Below, one piece after another: positions 60,521 to 64,000 of a stretch of DNA of 64,000 nt. Every line of letters starts with the position of its first letter. The stretch's first letter is position 1. Where the stretch lies: the NCBI GenBank assembly GCA_040752025.1, contig JBFMFR010000041.1, positions 6,047 through 70,046 of the forward strand. The letters run 5' to 3'. The notes beneath the pieces are model-generated. The model was given only the letters and a program-made list of their open reading frames with translations, did not search any database and was not told the origin of the DNA. Source of the stretch: JBFMFR01 sp040752025. GTDB lineage: Bacteria > Chloroflexota > Anaerolineae > Anaerolineales > UBA4823. The position numbers and the translations under genes are program-made.

Positions 60521-60774
60521 TATCAGCTCATGGTTCGGTCAAATTTTGATTGATAAAAAGATTCGCCAATGCCTACATATGGCGGTGAAACAGATACTAT
60601 TCCTATATATTGGACATACATCCTGCTATCCAGAAAAGAGAAACAATATTTGTTGCACAACAGCGGCAAATATTCCATCGAGAGCATGAAAAAAGCTAAA
60701 ACAGGGGCGTTTTGCCCCACTTTTGGGCCATATTTGGAAACCTGGCTTAAAAATGACCGAACCATGAGTATCAG
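60521..60774. mobile_element. MITE-like element (242 bp) with 6-bp target duplication
   Basis: CTCATGGTTCGGTCA (60527-60541) and its exact complement TGACCGAACCATGAG (60754-60768) bound the element. Both are flanked outward by the direct repeat TATCAG (60521-60526 and 60769-60774), as left by transposition. The interior encodes no transposase; an ORF of about 96 codons on the minus strand looks like nothing known. It lies in the region between the Gabija pair and the Abi-like gene, ending eight bases before the latter's stop. An internal GGGGC/GCCCC hairpin with T-rich flank (60704-60718) could end the Abi-like transcript. Confidence 0.8.
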
Positions 60775-60781
60775 CTTATAA

Positions 60782-61633
60782 CTATTCTTTTGGCCCGACA
60801 TTTGACTCGGCAAGAGAATTTCTATATTCCAACGTCTCCAGTAAAAAGATGGCTACTGTACCGGCAGCGTTCACTGCAAGCCGCGCATGCCTAGGAGATG
60901 CCCTATAATGCGTTTTCCCCTTCCCATGCGCATCACCAAATAGATTCCGTATTTCGGCTAAACTTTGCACGATGCTACTGCATCCACCTAGAATTTGTTT
61001 AAAAGTTTGTTCCTGGTATCCAGATGGTGATAACTGCAATGCATCAGCTGCTATCTTATACAAACGCGGCAAATCCCATCCATTTTCATATTTGATTTTC
61101 ATTTCATCTAAAATGGATTTACAGGTGCTTTCCACCAAGGCACGAGCCGAAGTTATAGCATCTTCAGGATCTTCTTCAATCGCGGGGATCATGCGTTCCC
61201 AGTCTTGTAGTATAGAGGCAGAGTTAATACCGTAAATATGCATTTGCTGAAAGGATAAAGGCGTTTGAACATTGATAATGCTTCCTTTTTCTTCACGGAA
61301 TCCATTTTGTTCCAGAACAATCAGTACTTTATATATAGGCGATGGGGTGGTATCTGGGTAGTTTAGCTTGCAATATAGAATTTGATTTTCAATCACTTTC
61401 AGAAGTTTTCGAACATCATCAGGGGATTCTAAATTGAGAGAAGCATAATATTGTTCCACTAATTGGCGCCTAGCTCCTGTTACATGATTCTGTTCATTGC
61501 CCAACACAATACCAGCAGATCTGAATGCATCGTCTACTCCTCGTAAAACTTGGTACTCGACAAAGTATTCACGTAATTCAATTAGAACATTTCGACTTAT
61601 CAAAGGTTTGGATGTTTTCTTAGGGATTGTCAT
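60782..61633 (-). CDS. Abortive-infection-like protein (Abi-C-type C-terminus)
   Basis: 283 aa with AGGA before the ATG. The C-terminal region SIVQSLAEIRNLFGDAHGKG matches the RN..G..HG(K/R)G signature of the Abi_C-terminal family, preceded by ALVESTCKSILDEM. These proteins occur in phage-defence islands; biochemical role unknown. Lies upstream of the Gabija pair on the same strand, separated by the MITE. Could be an independent defence gene or accessory. Confidence 0.78.
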   Translation of the reverse strand: MTIPKKTSKPLISRNVLIELREYFVEYQVLRGVDDAFRSAGIVLGNEQNHVTGARRQLVEQYYASLNLESPDDVRKLLKVIENQILYCKLNYPDTTPSPIYKVLIVLEQNGFREEKGSIINVQTPLSFQQMHIYGINSASILQDWERMIPAIEEDPEDAITSARALVESTCKSILDEMKIKYENGWDLPRLYKIAADALQLSPSGYQEQTFKQILGGCSSIVQSLAEIRNLFGDAHGKGKTHYRASPRHARLAVNAAGTVAIFLLETLEYRNSLAESNVGPKE

Positions 61634-61778
61634 TTTTATGCTTTCCTAATCAATACTTTTGTCAATAACCTGATGAAACAGGCATTTTGTAGAGTAGATA
61701 TGGCCTAAAGCGGCTGCTTTGTGAAAAAGCTGGCAAATTAGCCTGAGCATACACAGCATCGAACTTCGGGCAAACCTT

Positions 61779-62642
61779 TCAAGGAAGATGGCGGTTTAAT
61801 ACCAGTGGTTCTCTGCGGCCATTCTTGAAAACATAGTGCATATCCTTGAAGTCAAAAGCGGCGTGGGTGGCGTGGATAATCTGGTGGTGGTTGGGGCAAA
61901 CCAATAGCATGTTTTGCAGTTCATCTTGGCCACCGCGTGACAGGTACATAATATGATGGGCGCTACAAGCGCTAACGCCGTAGAGCAATTGGGGATCAAA
62001 ACCGCAAAGCTGGCAGCGATCCTGATAAATTTCCTTGAGTTTTGTCACCAGTGCTTGATTGCGGGTGTATAAATTGCGTAAAGCGGACCTGCGCTGAGCC
62101 GAAGCCCCCACGTGATAATGGGATACAACTTCATGCACAGCATTCTCGCCGCGCTCCAGAGATGTTTCTAAAACGACTTCATCAGCTACCTGATATGCCC
62201 GAGACTCCAGTGCCAGTTCAGCGGAAAAACTGGCTAACAAACGGGTGTCTTCCAGGGCCAGCCCTCGGATGGTTTGTAGAGCCTGGCCAATCGATGATTG
62301 GGCCGAGATGCGTTTGCCTGTAGCAAACTTCAAATTCAGAAGTAAATCATTGAGGGCAGGAGCCTCGGCAGAAAAGTATTGGGAATGGTGAACGTCTCCC
62401 CATACTCGATAAGGCCCATAGCGATAGCCGGGAGGATTGAAAGTCTTGGCAGAGATCGTCAGCCTGGTTACCAGTTGGTAGAAAACTCCATTACGTGTGG
62501 GGCGCCCAGTGACCAGCCACAACCGTTCTCCAAGTGCAATCTCTGAATGCAAGCGGGATTGGTTGGAGTTGAAATGAAATCCAGCGCCTTGATCCAGGTC
62601 ATATTGGTAGTTGTCCCACCGCCAGTACGCCAATAAGTCCAT
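61779..62642 (-). CDS. HNH endonuclease (restriction-like), 1
   Basis: 287 aa. C-terminal HNH domain with zinc cysteines C210/C213 and C249, catalytic HH at 229-230 and CPNHHQIIH at 249-257. The N-terminal ~180 residues are unrecognised (YWRWDNYQYDLDQGAGFHFN...) and probably recognise DNA. It starts 17 bases after the second HNH gene, so they are co-transcribed. Likely a restriction-type nuclease in the defence island; no methyltransferase is present. Confidence 0.85.
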   Translation of the reverse strand: MDLLAYWRWDNYQYDLDQGAGFHFNSNQSRLHSEIALGERLWLVTGRPTRNGVFYQLVTRLTISAKTFNPPGYRYGPYRVWGDVHHSQYFSAEAPALNDLLLNLKFATGKRISAQSSIGQALQTIRGLALEDTRLLASFSAELALESRAYQVADEVVLETSLERGENAVHEVVSHYHVGASAQRRSALRNLYTRNQALVTKLKEIYQDRCQLCGFDPQLLYGVSACSAHHIMYLSRGGQDELQNMLLVCPNHHQIIHATHAAFDFKDMHYVFKNGRREPLVLNRHLP

Positions 62643-62659
62643 ACGTTTTTCTCAATCGT

Positions 62660-63628
62660 TCAACTTCGCCAAATGTTCTGGCGATGCCAGGAAAGCGCTT
62701 CTGAATGTGGGTGGAGAACATCGCGCCCGGGGAGTAAAATACGCTGTTCTTTGCGACTCTCCAAGTCAAAGTTGCGCACATCCGAACGAGATACAACCGG
62801 GCTGACCAGGATCGTGTAGCTTTCGGTAATGGCAAATAAACCGCTGTCAAATGCCCAATGATGTGTGCGGCACAACGCCAGCCCATTCCTGGGATCGTCG
62901 GTGCCATGCTCGCGTTTGGGCACAATATGCGCCGCCTGTGCTTCAACTAAACTCTCATAACGAAACTTCATCTGGCATACTGCGCAAGAGAAATCGTATT
63001 CGCGTAAAATAATCTCCCGAAAAGCATCATCCCGACGGGGAGAACTAACCGTATAAGTAATATTATCTTCGCGGATGAAGGGGTGAAACTGGTTGGTCAA
63101 CTGTGCATAAAGTTGAACTTCGTAGCGTGCTTTCTCATCCTCAATTTGAGTGGTCAACATCATCAAGGCGGGCAGATCAACACTCTCCACGATGAAAACA
63201 TCTTTCTGCGGATCAAAATTGGTGATCAGGCCCAGGCCTAATACACGATAGGTCGAGCCATGCTGTTTATCGGTTTTGTCGGTCTCCTGTTGAAAAACTG
63301 CCAAAGGCATGCGATTATCCATGCAGCGGACAAGGGCGCGATTGTCTGAGATCTCTAAACCACCAGAGCGCGGGGAATAAGTCATCAGCCAACGACCATC
63401 TTCCAAAATAACGACTTCATCTTTGTGGTCATACGGGCTTTTTGAGCGCATGATGATCGACAAGGCATATTCTGATCCAGCAGGCTTGTAGATACCCGTC
63501 ATCAGGTGGTGAAATCGATCAATACCGGGGACAAAATCGCCGGTTTTGCTCAAAAACTTCCAGGAAACCACTTTCCCGGTGTGCCTGGCTAATTCTGCAA
63601 GGATTTCAGCGCGACGGTGATTATCCAT
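62660..63628 (-). CDS. HNH endonuclease with possible SRA-like N-terminal domain, 2
   Basis: 322 aa. HNH core: C215/C218 (CAVC), H234 (AAHIVPKREHG), N248 and THHWAFD (255-261). The N-terminal half (MTGIYKPAGSEYALSIIMRS...NRALVRCMDNRMPLAVFQQE...YRVLGLGLI) resembles SRA-type modified-base-binding domains of ScoMcrA-like enzymes (tentative, by pattern). With no partner methyltransferase, a modification-dependent restriction role is plausible. First of two HNH genes in tandem. Confidence 0.82.
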   Translation of the reverse strand: MDNHRRAEILAELARHTGKVVSWKFLSKTGDFVPGIDRFHHLMTGIYKPAGSEYALSIIMRSKSPYDHKDEVVILEDGRWLMTYSPRSGGLEISDNRALVRCMDNRMPLAVFQQETDKTDKQHGSTYRVLGLGLITNFDPQKDVFIVESVDLPALMMLTTQIEDEKARYEVQLYAQLTNQFHPFIREDNITYTVSSPRRDDAFREIILREYDFSCAVCQMKFRYESLVEAQAAHIVPKREHGTDDPRNGLALCRTHHWAFDSGLFAITESYTILVSPVVSRSDVRNFDLESRKEQRILLPGRDVLHPHSEALSWHRQNIWRS

Positions 63629-63906
63629 TTACCCTGTCAAACAAAACTTATCCGTTGTTGGTGACAAAGCTTCGGAGATAACATACTCAATATAGCGCAT
63701 AGTAATGGTCTTGTCAAACATTTTCAATAACTGTGTGAAAACTACTGGCACAGTATGGGGCGAAAAATGACACCCGCCTATCAGGATTTGACATAATGGT
63801 GTGGGCAAAGCTGTCGGGTTCGCTTTACATATTGTTAGTTGTGTAGTGGAAATAGAACAAACTGCGCCTGATTACTGTCCATTCGCTGAAAATATTTTGA
63901 CATTTC

Positions 63907-64000
63907 TCAATTATCGGCCAAGCGAGTGTAGACCGCCACAGACAAGCCGAGCAACTCCAGGATGCGAGTTTGCACAACCGTCAAAGCAGGTAGGTGGCGG
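63907..64000 (-). CDS. C-terminal fragment of a possible transposase (runs off window)
   Basis: 30 codons are visible: RHLPALTVVQTRILELLGLS followed by VAVYTRLADN and TGA. The pattern resembles the C-terminal end of some IS4/IS1634-like transposases, judged by eye only. Position at the edge of a defence island fits. The 278 bases between it and the HNH gene show no gene. Confidence 0.35.
   Translation of the reverse strand, partial: RHLPALTVVQTRILELLGLSVAVYTRLADN

Noticed and set aside
60523..60813. 96-codon minus-strand ORF in the MITE
   Set aside because: Spans the element's inverted repeat and flanking gene end, has no domain or ribosome binding site.

Overview
The window is a scaffold piece (one 100-N gap at 10733-10832), mostly GC-rich, with AT-richer stretches at the left edge (about 1-3150) and from about 57300 to the right end. 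No rRNA or tRNA gene is visible, so taxonomy is inference. The gene set suggests an anaerobic or facultative Chloroflexota (Anaerolineae-like) bacterium: AAA/TPR-coupled class III cyclases, Ser/Thr kinase with sulfatase-modifying-factor domains, a RIO kinase, PD40 propeller protein, HdrA/2-oxoacid:ferredoxin oxidoreductase chemistry and many dispersed short repeats.

Layout. 1-8100 (all minus): a lasso-cyclase-like asparagine synthase running off the left edge, two tandem copies of a PilZ + secreted SdrD-like protein pair, a NarL-type regulator, and a PqqD-like / transglutaminase-like (lasso B1/B2) pair. 8200-16500: a cyclic-nucleotide signalling block in which a cNMP-binding histidine kinase and a Cache/HAMP protein diverge from a giant double-cyclase/AAA/TPR protein and its cNMP-binding partner; 81-bp tandem repeats fill the divergent intergenic region. 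16500-21000: ECF sigma/anti-sigma pair, two Rcp-type response regulators and a REC-REC-PAS-GAF-HD-GYP phosphodiesterase. 21000-24200: GH4 glycosidase, phosphoesterase and ChbG-like deacetylase operon. 24300-26310: proS with a proline-rich leader ORF and terminator in front of it, a likely attenuation system. 26300-37700: GH10 xylanase lipoprotein, a second ECF/anti-sigma operon, GNAT, kinase with two FGE domains, WecB, RIO kinase, a 21-codon sORF, phosphoesterase and a small conserved-looking protein.

37750-47400 is the metabolic centrepiece, one minus-strand operon korD-korA-korB-korC-hdrA(mvhD fusion)-hdrD-etfA-etfB. It joins ferredoxin-reducing 2-oxoacid oxidation to a flavin/FeS hub and an electron transfer flavoprotein. 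47600-54050 is an envelope-stress locus: LiaRS/NarL-like two-component system followed by a mirror-symmetric PspA - membrane - membrane - PspA cassette. 54200-56650 carries a Gfo/Idh/MocA oxidoreductase and a PD40 propeller gene broken by a single amber codon. 57300-64000 is an AT-richer defence island: Gabija-type OLD nuclease + UvrD-like helicase, an Abi-C-like protein, two HNH endonucleases, a 242-bp MITE-like element with perfect inverted repeats and 6-bp target duplication, and a possible transposase remnant at the right edge.

Strongest leads: the proS leader-peptide attenuator, the Kor-Hdr-Etf operon, the MITE in the defence island, the single-active-site arrangement of the tandem cyclase domains, the amber-interrupted propeller gene, and hairpin repeats whose stems co-vary.
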